Numbered from the stretch's first letter, positions 34,212-48,316 are shown. The stretch: 64,000 bases of DNA from Prescottella defluvii (GCA_029690005.1 CP121458.1:3782001-3846000), one strand, 5' to 3'. Notes: a model not told the origin generated them from the letters alone. Translations and numbers: made by a program.

Positions 34212-35042
34212 ATGCGATCAATCTGGAAGGGTTCCATCGCGTTCGGGCTGGTCAACGCGCCGGTCAAGGTGTACTCCGCGACGGAGGACCACGACATCCG
34301 CTTCCATCAGGTCCACGCCAAGGATGGTGGGCGGATCAAGTACAACCGCGTCTGCAGCGAGTGCGGCCAGACGGTGCAGTTCGCCGACATCGACAAGGCC
34401 TACGACTCCGAGGAGGGCGACCGCGTCATCCTCACCGACGAGGACTTCGAGAAGCTGCCGGCCGCCGAGAAGCGCGAGATCCCGGTGCTGCAAGTTCGTC
34501 CCCACCGAGCAGATCGACCCGATCCTGTTCGAGAAGAGCTACTACCTCGAACCGGACTCGTCGTCGCCCAAGGCCTACGCGCTGCTCGCGAAGCGCTCGC
34601 GCAGACGGACCGCACCGCACTGGTGCACTTCACGCTGCGGCAGAAGACCCGGCTGGCGGCCCTGCGTGAGCGCGACGGCGTCCTGGCGATCCAGACGCTG
34701 CTGTGGCCCGACGAGGTGCGCGCCGCCGAGTTCCCGTCGCTCGAGGACGCCGACGAGCCGAAGCCGAAGGAGCTGGCGATGGCCGGCACCCTCGTCGACA
34801 GCATGGCCGAGGACTTCGACCCGACCGAGTTCACCGACGACTACCAGATCGAGCTGCGGCAGTTGCTGGACGAGGCGATCGCGAGCGGCGGCAAGAAGGT
34901 GATCCCGGCGGCCGAGCGCGTCGAGGTCGGCGCCGACGCGGAGGTCGTCGACCTGGTCGCGGCGCTGCAGCGGAGCCTAGAGGCCGCGGGCGAGGAAACG
35001 AAGCCCGCCCCCGAGAAGAAGGCACGCCGCAAGCGCGCGTGA
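34212..35042 (+). CDS. ku: Ku protein (non-homologous end joining)
   Basis: A bacterial Ku homodimer subunit that binds DNA double-strand ends. About 276 residues: MRSIWKGSIAFGLVNAPVKVYSATEDHDIRFHQVH, then RIKYNRVCSECG, FEKSYYLEPDSSSPKAYALL and VHFTLRQKTRLAALRERDGVL, followed by a lysine-rich tail. These are highly conserved in Ku. Frameshifts near 34495 and 34605 are likely errors. Its usual partner, LigD, is not in the window. It is convergent with the DUF1990 gene. Confidence 0.92.
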   Translation: MRSIWKGSIAFGLVNAPVKVYSATEDHDIRFHQVHAKDGGRIKYNRVCSECGQTVQFADIDKAYDSEEGDRVILTDEDFEKLPAAEKREIPVLQVRPHRADRPDPVREELLPRTGLVVAQGLRAAREALAQTDRTALVHFTLRQKTRLAALRERDGVLAIQTLLWPDEVRAAEFPSLEDADEPKPKELAMAGTLVDSMAEDFDPTEFTDDYQIELRQLLDEAIASGGKKVIPAAERVEVGADAEVVDLVAALQRSLEAAGEETKPAPEKKARRKRA

Positions 35043-35045
35043 CGG

Positions 35046-35547
35046 TCAGTCCGCGAAGGCCCGCAGGTAGCGGCGCGTCAGGTAGCGCTGCACGGCACGC
35101 GCGGCCGGATCGCCGACGCGCGTGAACCAGCGTCCGGGACGGGAGAACGCCGTGATCGTCGCGCGCACCGACCCGTCGGGCGCGCGCTCGACACAGAAGC
35201 GCTCCTCCCCGACTCCGGGTGTCCGGACGGGTTCCGTACGCGAAGCCACGACGGTCCGGTTCGTCGAGCACGTAGATCACCCGACACGGGATCGTGAAGC
35301 CGAGCCACCGCAACTCGACCGTGGTGCCGGGCGCCGCGGTCGGGGTCTCGGCCGCCACCCGCAGCCCGGCACGACGGTGGACGTCCCAGCGCATCAATGC
35401 GTCGGACGTGGCGAGGAACGTGTCCTCACCGCGTCCGAGCGATGTCGATTCACGGATGTGCCGGTATCCCTCCGGCAGCTCTCCGGCGGTGGCACCGACC
35501 TCCCGATACGTCAGTTCCCGGGCGGGACGGCTAGACCGTGAAGCCAA
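35046..35547 (-). CDS. DUF1990 family protein
   Basis: About 166 residues. ELTYREVGATAGELPEGYRHIRES, then GTTVELRWLGFTIPCRVIYVLDEPDRRGFAYGT and GEERFCVER...GRWFTRVGDPAARAVQRYLTRRYLRAF match the DUF1990 family, a SRPBCC-like beta-rich fold common in actinobacteria. The likely start TTG 35547 overlaps the end of sufT by 17 bases, so it may be co-transcribed with the suf operon. Frameshift near 35225. Function is unknown. Confidence 0.7.
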
Positions 35548-35935
35548 GGGCGCGCAGCTGCTCGCGGCCGTCGTCGGTGATCTTGTCCGGGCCCCACGGC
35601 GGCATCCAGACCCAGTTGATCCGCAGCTCGTCGCACAGGCTGCTGTTCACCAGGGCCCGCTTCGACTGCTCCTCGATGACGTCGGTCAGCGGGCACGCCG
35701 CGGACGTGAGCGTCATGTCGAGCAGCACGACGTCGACGCCGTTCTCGTCGATCTCCTTGAAGTCGTAGACCAGACCGAGGTCGACGACGTTGATGCCGAG
35801 TTCGGGGTCGACGACGTCACGCATCGCCTCCTCGAGCTCGTCGAGACGCTCCGGGGTGAGGGTCGCGCCGTACACGGCGGTCGCCTCGACCTCAGCGCTC
35901 TCGGGCTGGGCCTGCTCGGCCTGGGTGTCCGTCAT
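35531..35935 (-). CDS. sufT: Fe-S assembly factor SufT-like (MIP18/DUF59)
   Basis: An intact 134-residue protein. An acidic N-terminal tail is followed by the DUF59 domain: LEEAMRDVVDPELGINVVDLGLVYD, then LDMTLTSAACPLTDVIEEQ with a conserved Cys, and VWMPPWGPDKITDDGREQLRALGF. SufT helps mature Fe-S proteins. The ATG at 35935 overlaps the sufU stop (ATGA). It is last in the suf operon. Confidence 0.88.
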   Translation of the reverse strand: MTDTQAEQAQPESAEVEATAVYGATLTPERLDELEEAMRDVVDPELGINVVDLGLVYDFKEIDENGVDVVLLDMTLTSAACPLTDVIEEQSKRALVNSSLCDELRINWVWMPPWGPDKITDDGREQLRALGFTV

Positions 35936-36419
35936 GATGTCTGTCCTCCGGTTCGAGCGAGGTCGTTCTCGTCGTCGACTATTCGAACAACGGCGTCCTT
36001 GAAAGCCATCCATCCCAGCAACGCGCACTTGACGCGCGCCGGGTACTTCGACACACCGCTGAAGGCGATGCCGTCGCCCAGCACGTCCTCGTCGCCCTCG
36101 ATGGTGCCGCGGCTGCTCACCATCTCGTTGAACGCGTCGACGGTGCGCAGCGCCTCGTCCAGCGGCATGCCGACGATCTGGTCGAACAGCACCGACGTCG
36201 ACGCCTGGCTGATCGAGCAGCCCTGGCCGTCGTACGAGATGTCCGCGACGACCGGCTGCCCGTCCTCACCGTCGGTGAGGTGGGCGCGCAGCGTGATCTC
36301 GTCGCCGCACGTCGGGTTCACGTGGTGGACCTCGGCGCCGAACGGGTCACGCAGGCCGCGCCCGTGCGGGTGCTTGTAGTGGTCCAGGATCACTTCCTGG
36401 TACATCTGCTCGAGACGCA

Positions 36420-36420
<1 letters not shown>
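35932..36420 (-). CDS. sufU: SUF scaffold/sulfur acceptor SufU
   Basis: An intact 162-residue protein. EQMYQEVILDHYKHPHGRGL, VNPTCGDEITL, YDGQGCSISQAS and a third Cys in RVKCALLGW are the IscU-like Cys triad and Zn/sulfur ligands. SufU accepts persulfide sulfur from SufS in Gram-positive bacteria. ATG 36420 overlaps the sufS TGA. Part of sufB-D-C-S-U-T. Confidence 0.93.
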
Positions 36421-37680
<1,260 letters not shown>

Positions 37681-37685
37681 CCGGA

Positions 37686-38457
<772 letters not shown>

Positions 38458-38511
38458 TCGATTTCCTATGCGGGTTATCGGCGAAGTATCGGTGGAAAGG
38501 CGGCGAACCGG

Positions 38512-39684
38512 TCAGGCGCCGACCGCGGCCAGCTCGGCCTCGACGGCAGCCTCGAGGCGCTCGCGCACCTCCGGAACGGCGATGCGGTTGATGATCTCGT
38601 GGAAGAGCCACGCACGACCAGCCGCCGCGCCTGGTCCTCGGGAATGCCCCGGGCCCGCAGGTAGAACAGCTGCTCGTCGTCGAAACGTCCCGTCGCGCTG
38701 GCGTGTCCGGCACCGACGATCTCACCGGTCTCGATCTCGAGGTTCGGCACCGAGTCGGCACGCGCGCCGTCGGTGAGAACGAGGTTGCGGTTGAGCTCGA
38801 ACGTGTCGGTGCCCTCGGCCTCGGCGCGGATCAGGACGTCGCCGATCCACACGGTGTGCGCGTCCGGCTTGCCCGACTCCGGATCGCCCTGCAGCGCGCC
38901 CTTGTACACGACGTTCGACTTGCAGTGCGGCTGCGAATGATCCACCAGCAGACGGTGCTCGAAGTGCTGGCCGGCATCGGCGAAGTACAGACCGAGCAGC
39001 TCGGCGTCGCCGCCGGGGCCGGAGTACTTGACGGTCGGGGTGATCCGGACGAGGTCGCCGCCGAGGCTCACCGACGTGTGCCGCAGCACCGCGTCGCGGC
39101 CGAGCATCGCGTGGTGCGCGGCGGTGTGGACGGTGTCGTCCGCCCAGTCCTGGACCGCGACGACAGTCAGCGCCGCACTGTCGCCGAGCACGAATTCGAC
39201 GTTCTCCGCGTAGGTTCCGCTGCCCTTCTGATCGAGGACGACGGTCGCCTTCGCGAACTCCTCGCAGGCGGATCTGCAGGTGACCGAACGCCACCGCGCC
39301 CTCGCCCGGGCCGGTGACCTTGATGTGCACCGGTGCAGCGACCTCGGTCTCGCGGCCGACGGTCACGACGGTGGCGGACTCGAACGACGAGTACGCCTGC
39401 GCGGCAACCCGATCGAACGGGATCCCGCCCTGACCGAGCCGGGCGTCGTCGCGGCCGACGGTCTCGACGGTGACGTCGCCGTCGACCTCGACGGTCGCCT
39501 TGCCGGACGCGACGGCAGTGCCGTCGTGCAGGCCGCGCAGTCGACGCAGCGGGGTGAACCGCCACGCCTCGTCGCGGCCACCGGGGACCTCGAACGCGTT
39601 CACGTCGAACGAGGTGAAGACCTCACCCTTGTTGGTTGCGGGGACGGCGTTCTCGCCGGCCGCCGCGCCCTGTACTCCCGTCAC
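38512..39684 (-). CDS. sufD: SUF scaffold subunit SufD
   Basis: The SufB-like partner in the SufBC2D Fe-S assembly complex, about 390 residues. The N-terminal [16 protein letters not shown], then a right-handed beta-helix region ([44 protein letters not shown]) and the C-terminal [42 protein letters not shown] and [14 protein letters not shown]. The conserved His in the latter part is visible. GTG start at 39684, TGA at 38512-38514. Frameshifts near 39270 and 38610. Confidence 0.93.
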
Positions 39685-39694
39685 GGGGTGCTCG

Positions 39695-41139
39695 CTAGCC
39701 CACCGCCCCTTCCATCTGCAGTTCGATCAGGCGGTTGAGCTCGAAGGGCGTACTCCATCGGCAGCTCCTTGGCGATGGGCTCGACGAACCCTCGCACCAC
39801 CATGGCCATGGCCTCGTCCTCGGTCAGACCGCGGCTCATGAGGTAGAACAACTGGTCGTCGCTGACCTTCGACACCGTCGCCTCGTGGCCCATCGTCACG
39901 TCGTCCTCGCGGACGTCGACGTACGGGTAGGTGTCGGAGCGGCTGATCTGGTCGACCAGCAGGGCGTCACACTTGACGGTCGCCTTCGACCCGTGGGCGC
40001 CCTCGTTGACCTGGACCAGGCCGCGGTACGACGCGCGGCCGCCGCCGCGGGCGACGGACTTGCTCACGATCGTCGACGACGTGTGCGGCGCCAGGTGCAG
40101 CATCTTCGCGCCGGTGTCCTGATGCTGGCCCTCGCCGGCGAACGCGACGGAGAGAACCTCGCCGCGGGCGTGCTCGCCCATCATCCACACGGCCGGGTAC
40201 TTCATCGTGACCTTCGAGCCGATGTTGCCATCGATCCACTCCATCGAACCGCCCGCCTCGACCTTGGTGCGCTTGGTCACCAGGTTGTAGACGTTGTTCG
40301 ACCAGTTCTGGATCGTCGTGTAGCGGCAGTGGCCGCCCTTCTTGACGATGATCTCGACGACCGCGGAGTGCAGCGAGTCGGACTTGTAGATCGGCGCGGT
40401 GCAGCCCTCGACGTAGTGCACGGAGGCGCCCTCGTCGACGATGATCAGCGTGCGCTCGAACTGGCCCATGTTCTCGGTGTTGATCCGGAAATAGGCCTGC
40501 AGCGGGATGTCGACCTTGACGCCCGGCGGCACGTAGATGAACGATCCACCCGACCAGACGGCAGTGTTCAGCGCGGAGAACTTGTTGTCGCCCGCCGGAA
40601 TGACCGATCCGAAGTACTCGCGGAAGATCTCGGGGTGCTCGCGCAGACCCGAGTCGGTGTCGAGGAAGATGACGCCCTGCGCCTCGAGGTCCTCGCGGAT
40701 CTGGTGGTACACCACCTCGGACTCGTACTGCGCGGCGACACCGGCGATCAGGCGCTGCTTCTCCGCCTCGGGGATGCCCAGCTTGTCGTACGTGTTCTTG
40801 ATGTCCTCGGGCAGGTCTTCCCAGCTCTCAGCCTGCTTCTCCGTGGACCGCACGAAGTACTTGATGTTGTCGAAGTCGATCCCGTCGAGGTTCGAACCCC
40901 AGTGCGGCATCGGCTTCTTGTCGAAGGTGCGCAGCGCCTTGAGCCGGATGTCGAGCATCCAGTCGGGTTCGTTCTTCTTCGCGGAGATGTCCCGCACGAC
41001 GTCCTCGGACAGCCCTCGCTGCGCACTGGCACCGGCGATGTCGGCGTCCGACCAGCCGTACTCGTAGTCGCCCAGCGAGGCGATCGTCTCTTCTTGAGAG
41101 CGGCGCCTCGGTTGTCACCTGGTCTGGTGTGACGGTCAT
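39695..41139 (-). CDS. sufB: SUF scaffold subunit SufB
   Basis: The scaffold on which the Fe-S cluster forms with SufC and SufD. About 480 residues. [67 protein letters not shown], the C-terminal conserved Cys in YVEGCTAP and [21 protein letters not shown], and [16 protein letters not shown] are clear. No intein is visible, unlike M. tuberculosis SufB. ATG 41139; frameshifts near 41095 and 39755. Second gene of the operon after sufR. Confidence 0.95.
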
Positions 41140-41199
41140 GCCGAGCTCCTTCCGGAGTCTTGTTACGTACCGGTGTGAGCTGTCCACCGGGGAGAACAT

Positions 41200-41898
41200 C
41201 TATGAGGTCTTACGGGGTACTGCGAGTGGGACATGGGTCGTGCAGGCGCAGTCGCCGTTCGCGATCGTCGCCAGACGTTGCACGTGGCGTCCGAGCAGTT
41301 CGGCGAACGCCGCCCGCTCCGCCTCGCACAGTTCGGGAACTCCTCGGCGACGTGCGACACCGGGCAGTGGTGCTGGCAGATCTGCACGCCGTTGCCGACC
41401 GGCCGGATCGACGCGGCGAAACCCGCCGAGGTGAACGCCTCCGCGATCTCCTCCGCCGTGGACTCGACGGCCTCGGGTTCGCCGTCACTGACCGGCTCCA
41501 CCTCGCCGACGATGGACTGCACCCGACGTCGAGCGAAGTCCTCGATGGCTGCGTCGCCACCGATCTCGCGCAGCTGCCGCATCGCCGCACGCCGCGAGAT
41601 CGTCGTACGTGTGGCCGAGCTTCCCTCGACCGGCCGCGGTGATCTGGAACAGCTTCGCCGGGCGCCCGCGGCCACGCTGCCGCCAGCTGGCCGCGCTGGC
41701 CTCCTGCGCCTCGCCCGCCTCGATGAGCGCGTCCAGGTGCCGACGGACGCCGGCTGCACTGAGGCCGAGCCGGGCGCCGATGTCGGTGGCCGTGATCGGC
41801 CCCTCCTCGACGAGCAACTGCACCACCGCCGCACGGGCGTGTCCTTCGTGCGCGCCGGTAACGGGCAGCGACGAACCCGCGGAGATCTGAACAGGCAC
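41200..41898 (-). CDS. sufR: SufR-type Fe-S cluster-sensing repressor
   Basis: The DeoR/ArsR-like regulator of the suf operon, about 232 residues. HARAAVVQLLVEEGPITATDIGARLGLSAAGVRRHLDALIEAG is the winged HTH. The C-terminal part has ICQHHCPVSHVAEEFPN and, after a frameshift, LCEAERAAF and DCACTTH, the Cys-rich cluster-binding region. GTG start 41898, TAG at 41200-41202. Frameshifts near 41590 and 41335. It is the first gene of suf and is preceded by a SufR-type box. Confidence 0.9.
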
Positions 41899-41943
41899 GT
41901 GACCTGCACTTTCTCCACTTCGAGCGTCCAGTCGCTTCCGATT

Positions 41944-41960
41944 TCACAACACCAGTGTGA
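41944..41960. promoter_or_regulatory. SufR binding site upstream of sufR
   Basis: On the sufR strand TCACACTGGTGTTGTGA contains ACACT-GGTGT-TGTGA, matching the ACACT-N5-TGTGA motif reported for the M. tuberculosis SufR operator. It ends 46 bases upstream of the sufR start in the divergent gap to mptB. Repression by cluster-loaded SufR is therefore likely, giving feedback control of the whole suf operon. Confidence 0.7.
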
Positions 41961-42080
41961 CGGAATTCGACGCGACGGTCTCACGAAGGGTTCCCCTGTG
42001 TAATCGACGCCACACCGGCCTCGACGGCGTCGGATCATCCCTGGCCGGAGCACTCCGTTCGCACCGCTACGCTGCACCGT

Positions 42081-43766
42081 GTGCCGCAGACCGAGATGGA
42101 TCACGAGTCGGATGCCCGGCCCGGTCCCGGGTCGATCGGGCCACACTCTTCGCCAAGCGTGCGCTCGGGATCGACGGGCGCTCCCCCCGCCCGTCGGTAG
42201 CCGACGCCCTCCACGGCAACGAGACCGAGGCTCCCGGCCTCAGCGCCGCCGAAACCCGCCAACTGCACTGGATACGCCTGTTCGGCGCCACCGGCGCGGT
42301 GCTCATGGCCGTCGGCGCGCTGGGATCCGGCGCACAGCCGGTTCTGACAGAATCCGGTCCAGGGCCTGCGCGTGCTGGGACTGCCGGCGCGCATGCCGAG
42401 CGCGACGCTGACCATGGCCATGACCGGCACCGTCATGGTGGTTCTCGCGTGGCTGGTGCTGGGCCGGTTCGCGGTCGGGAGCGTCCGCGGGACTCGCGCC
42501 GCGACAGCTCAGCCGGTCACAACTGGACCGCACCATGCTGCTGTGGGTGATCCCTCTCACAGTCGCGCCCCCACGTTCAGCCGCGACGTCTACTCGTACC
42601 TCGCGCAGAGCGAGATCACGGCGCGCGGCCTGGACCCGTACGAGATCGGCCCCGCCAGCGCCCTCGGCGTCGACAACGTCCTGACCCGCACCGTCCCGAA
42701 CATCTGGCGCGAAACCCCAGCACCGTACGGCCCACTGTTCCTCTGGATGGGTCGCGGAATCACCTGGCTCACCGGCGACAACATCGTCGCCGGGATCTTC
42801 CTGCACCGACTGCTCGCGCTCGCGGGTGTCGCGATGATCGTCTGGGCGCTACCCCGGCTCGCCCGCCGCTGCGGCGTATCCAGTGTCAGTGCGCTCTGGC
42901 TCGGCGCCCTCAACCCGCTCGCGCTGTTCCACCTCGTCGCCGGCATCCACAACGAGGCCCTGATGATCGGACTGATGCTCGCCGGTGTGGAGCTCGCGCT
43001 CCGGGCCATCGAGGGCGCCGATCCGATTCGCGGGCGGGCCCTGCTCCGACCGCTGGCCGGCACGACCCTGATCGCGCTGTCCTCGACGATCAAGATCCCG
43101 TCGCTGCTCGCCCTCGGGTTCGTGGGGATGGCGCTCGCCCGCAGATGGGGGGCCAACCTCAAGGCACTCGCGTCCGCTGCGGCGCTACTGGCGGTGGTGG
43201 CGATAGCGGTGACCCTCTTCGTGAGCGTCGCGAGCGGGCTCGGCATGGGCTGGATGAAGACCCTCGACACGGCGACGGAAGTCCGCAGCTGGATGTCGAT
43301 CCCGACGCTGCTAGGACTCGGCACCGGCCTGGTCGGCGTGCTGCTGGGCCTGGGCGACCACACGACCGCGGTTCTGAGCCTCACCCGCCCGATCGCGTCG
43401 CTGGTCGCCGCGTTCATCACGCTGCGCATGCTGGTCGCGGTGCTCGTCGGACGGATCCATCCCGTCGGAGCGCTCGGCGTGTCCCTGGGCGCGATCGTCC
43501 TGCTGTTCCCGGTCGTGCAGCCGTGGTACCTGCTGTGGGCGGTCATCCCGCTCGCGGCGTGGGCCACCCGCCCGGTGTTCCGGATACCGGCGATCGCGTT
43601 CTCGTCGTTCGTGAGCGTGATCCTCATGCCCAACGGCGCCGAGTACGAGCCGTTCATGATCGTCCAGGCCGCCGTCGCCACCGCGATCGCGAGCGTCGTG
43701 CTGATGCTCCTCACCCGTAAGAAGCTGCTCTGGCGGGCCCAGCCCGGGACCACCGGACAAGCCTGA
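42081..43766 (+). CDS. mptB: Polyprenol-phosphate mannosyltransferase, MptB-like
   Basis: A GT-C type membrane glycosyltransferase. About 561 residues with many membrane helices. A GTG at 42081 starts MPQTEMDHESDARPGPG. The segment LHWIRLFGATGAVLMAVGALG and RDVYSYLAQSEITARGLDPYE include the conserved Asp typical of polyprenol-phosphate-mannose-using GT-C enzymes. PNIWRETPAPYGPLFLWMGR and NPLALFHLVAGIHNEALMIGLM are also typical. It matches Rv1459c (MptB), an alpha-1,6-mannosyltransferase in lipomannan/lipoarabinomannan core synthesis. Frameshifts near 42180, 42350 and 42520. Confidence 0.88.
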
Positions 43767-43825
43767 TCCGGTCTGCGCCTAGGCTGGTTCCTCGTGATTG
43801 TCAGAACGTCGGAAACGACGTTGAT

Positions 43826-44748
<923 letters not shown>

Positions 44749-44752
<4 letters not shown>

Positions 44753-45545
44753 GCGTGACGCACCACGACCGCCTGGCCGACAACCGATTCGCCGACGGCA
44801 CGTTCACCCCGCGCCCCCAGCCCGCGCCGCCGGGGCGGACGCCGGCCGCGCAGACCAAGCTCGAACTGACGCTGCTGCTGCGCAACGGCGAGCAGTTGCT
44901 GATCACCATGTTCATCCCGATCACCCTGCTGATCGGCCTGACCCTGCCGCCGATCGGCGATTTCGGCACCGACCGCGTCGACACGATCGTTCCCGCCGTG
45001 ATGATGGTCGCGATCATGTCGACGGCGTTCACCGGTCAGGCGATCGCCGTCGGCTTCGACCGCCGCTACGGCGCCCTCAAACGGCTCGGGGCCACACCCC
45101 TGCCGCGCTGGGGCATCATCGCCGGCAAGAGTGCCGCGGTCGTGATCGTCGTCGCGATGCAGACCCTCCTGCTCGGCGCCATCGGATTCGCGTTGGGCTG
45201 GCGCCCGAGCGTGGTCGGACTGCTCCTCGGCGCGATCGTGATCGCCCTCGGCACCGTCACCTTCGCCGCGATGGGCCTGCTGCTGGGCGGCACGCTGCGC
45301 GCCGAGATCGTCCTCGCACTTGCGAACATCCTGTGGTTCGCGATGGCCGGCATCGGCAGCGTCATCTTCGCCGACCAACTGCACGCCGGTGTCCGGATCA
45401 CCGCGGAACTGATCCCGTCCGGAGCCCTCGCCCAAGCCCTCGAGGACGCCACCTCGGCAGCATCAACCTCTTCTGCATTGCGGTGCTCGCGGTGTGGGCG
45501 CTCGTGACCGGATTCGTCGCGACCAGGACTTTCAAGTTCACCTGA
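44749..45545 (+). CDS. ABC-2 type transporter permease (Rv1457c-like)
   Basis: About 264 residues. After a cytoplasmic N terminus, six hydrophobic segments are seen (for example LLITMFIPITLLIGLTLP, TIVPAVMMVAIMSTAFTG, VVIVVAMQTLLLGAIGFALGW, LLLGAIVIALGTVTFAAMGL, ALANILWFAMAGIGSVIF). RYGALKRLGATPLPRWGII is the characteristic cytoplasmic motif of ABC-2 permeases. A frameshift near 45455 precedes the last helix. ATG at 44749 overlaps the ATPase stop. Confidence 0.88.
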
Positions 45546-45621
45546 CACGAGTATTCGTTCATTCGGCCCGTCTCGGGCGAAACGCTTCCGGGTCCGACCG
45601 TCCAGTATCAGAATGTGCGGC

Positions 45622-47218
45622 GTGACCGCCTCTCTGATGACCGGATTCCGCCGGACCTCCCTCGCCGCGTGCGGGCGCTCGCCCTGGCACTGGCACCGAT
45701 GACCGCCGACGCCGCCCCGACGTGGGGTCCGCTCGCCGCCCCGAACCCGCACCTGGGCCCGGAGGGCACGTCGACGATGCATCAGGACTCAGGATCGTCC
45801 GATGCCACGCCGCTAGCCGGACCGGGCACCGGCGCCGTCTCGATCGCGCAGTACCCGCTCGCGTCGGCCTGCCCGACACTGCTGCAGGGCTCGGACGGAC
45901 TGGTGGTCGCGCTGTGCACGACGATGATCGGCCAGAACCCGACCGTGCACCTGCCGGACCCGAACGCCTCGACCGTCCCCGCGGGTGGCACGCTCGCCCA
46001 ACTCCAGCTCACCAAGGGCAGCCTGCTCGGCGGCGTGTACGCATACCTCGACTCCGACGACCGGCTCGTCGTCGTCGACGGCACCCGGCACCTGCTGCGG
46101 ATCGGCACACGCACGCCGGCGGCACGTGGGCGCTGACCGTCGATGCGAGCGTCGACCTGACGTCCGCGATTCCCGACGGGACAACGTCACGGGCCTGGCA
46201 CCGGACTGGGCCGGCAACGTCTGGTTCGCGACCGGCGGCGGCATCGTCGGGACCGTCGACGGCGCCGGCGTCGCCCGGACCGTGGCACTGCCGTCCGGCG
46301 AGCAGGTGCAGAACAGCATCTCGACGTCGCCCGGCGGCACCTCGGTCGCCTCGACGCACGCGACCTACCAGCTGAGCGCCGGTCCGGACGCCCAGCCCCA
46401 CATCGTCTGGCGACAGCCCTACGACCGCGGCTCGGCCCGCAAGCCCGGACAGCTGAGCTGGGGCACCGGATCGACCCCCACCTACTTCGGTCCGTCGACC
46501 GGGTCGGAGTACGTGACGATCGTCGACAACGCCGACGGCCAGGTGAACCTACTGGTGTATCGCTCCGCCACCGGCGAGGAGGTCTGCAAGGAACCGGTCC
46601 TGCCCCCGGGCGACGGCGGAGCAGCCTCGGCAGCACCGGAAGCGCCGGTGGGTCCGGCGGCAGCCTGTCCGGCAGCGTCAGCGGCAGCACGGGTTCGGGC
46701 AGCGGCAGCGAGAACTCGCCGATCGGCGTCGGGCGTTCGGTGTTCGTCGCGAGCACCTACGGATACCCCTACCCGACGGTCCCGGCCGGGCCGGCGACGC
46801 GGTCCCCGCGTCCGCGCCGTTCCGAGGCGGCATGACACGCGTCGACGTCGACGCGGGCGGCCAGAGCTGCACCACGGTGTGGCAGAACCAGGTGCGCAGT
46901 TCGGCCGTCCCGCACCTGTCGACAGCCGACGGGAACATCTACACCATGGTCCGAGAGGGTGCCGACGTCACGACGCCACTCGACGGCTTCGCCTACGCGG
47001 TGATCGACCCGACACCGGCGCCGTGAAGACCACCAAGACGATCACCGGCACGATGCTGGGCGACACCCTGCAGATGTCGGCGCTGATCACCCACGACGGC
47101 CGGTACATGCAGGGACGATCTCGGCATCGTCTCGGTCAATCCCGGCAGCGGTGGGTCCGGCGGCTCGTCGGATCGTGAACTCGCACACGATCGCGCCTCC
47201 CGCGGTCGGATAACCTGA
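45622..47218 (+). CDS. Secreted protein, possibly beta-propeller-like, unknown function
   Basis: A reconstructed protein of about 530 residues. It has a signal peptide-like N terminus (LAACVRALALALAPMTADAAP), then repeated segments reminiscent of a beta-propeller: YAYLDSDDRLVVVDGTRHLLRI, LAPDWAGNVWFATGGGIVGTVDGAG, VWRQPYD...LSWGTGSTPTYFGPSTGSEYVTIVDNADGQVNLLVY, and HLSTADGNIYTMVREGAD. The similarity to PQQ or NHL repeats is only suggestive. At least six frameshifts occur (about 45680, 46120, 46185, 46620, 47020, 47115). The start (GTG 45622) and exact end are tentative. It sits between the ABC exporter and ctaA. Confidence 0.6.
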
Positions 47219-47279
47219 CGCTCCCCCGGGGGCACACCCCAACGACGGCGTGTAGTGGACGGCCCTCTACCATCGGGGC

Positions 47280-48252
47280 GTGCTGTATCGCGGGTTTGTG
47301 AACCTGGTCAACCGTCTGCCGCTGCCGTCGTTGGCGGTCCAGAAGTGGATCGCGATCGCGGTGATCGTGAGCCAGGGCGGAATCGCGGTCACCGGATCGG
47401 TGGTCCGCGTGACGGCGTCCGGCCTCGGCTGCACCACCTGGCCGCAGCGCTACCCGGGCAGCTTCGTCCCGACGTCGTCGTCCACCGCGCCGTGGTTCCA
47501 CCAGTTCATCGAGTTCGGCAACCGGTTGCTGACGTTCCTGGTGATCGCGACCGCCGCCGCGGTGGTACTCGCCGTCATCCGTGCCGGACGCCGGCGCGAG
47601 GTACTGGTCTACGCGTGGCTGATGCCGCTGTCGACCGTCGCGCAGGCGGTCCTCGGGGGCATCACCGTGCTCACCGGGCTGCTCTGGTGGACGGTGGCGC
47701 TGCACCTGCTGGTGTCGATGGCGATGGTGTGGCTGTCGGTGCTGCTGTACCACAAGATCGACCAGCCCGACGACGGCGTCGAGGTCACCACGCTTCCCAA
47801 GCAGCTGAGCTGGCTGACGGCCCTCACCGGCGTCGCACTGGGCGCAACGCTGGTGGCCGGCACGATGGTGACCGGCGCCGGCCCCCATGCCGGCGACAAG
47901 ACCCGGAGCGCACGGTCGAACGCCTCGACCTGGACATCACCAACCTCGTGCACCTGCACGCCGAGACGCTCGTCGGCTACCTGGCGCTGCCGATCGGCCT
48001 CGGGTTCGGCCTGTACGCCGTCGGGGCGAGCGCCGCGGTGAAGCTGCGACTGAAGGTCGTGCTCGCGCTCGTCGTCGCCCAGGGATGCGTCGGACTGGTG
48101 CAGTTCCGGACCACGTGCCGGCCGTGCTGGTCACTGTGCACGTGACGCTCGCCGGCGCCTGCACCGCGGCGACTGCGGCACTCTACGCCGCGGGCCGGAT
48201 CCGCGTACCGGTCGGCGAACGCGCCGAAACCGAAGCAGTCGCGTCCGCCTGA
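47280..48252 (+). CDS. ctaA: Haem A synthase (COX15/CtaA)
   Basis: Converts haem O to haem A for aa3-type cytochrome oxidase. About 323 residues, eight expected helices. VSQGGIAVTGSVVRVTASGLGCTTWPQ and a conserved Cys, WFHQFIEFGNRLLTFLV with the haem-ligand His and the EFxNR motif, ALHLLVSMAMVWLSVL, LVHLHAETLVGYLA and VTVHVTLAGACTAA. The four His ligands are visible. GTG start at 47280. Frameshifts near 47900 and 48110. Confidence 0.9.
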
Positions 48253-48275
48253 CCCGGCGACACTCCACGGAACGA

Positions 48276-48316
48276 CGAAGGCCGGGTCCAGCTCACATGC
48301 AGGACCCCGGCCTTCG
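48276..48316. terminator. Bidirectional terminator between ctaA and the 48.3-kb gene
   Basis: CGAAGGCCGGGTCC (48276-48289) pairs with GGACCCCGGCCTTCG (48302-48316) with one bulged base, loop of about 12 bases. It lies 23 bases after the ctaA stop and 7 bases past the stop of the gene on the other strand, serving both convergent genes. Confidence 0.85.
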
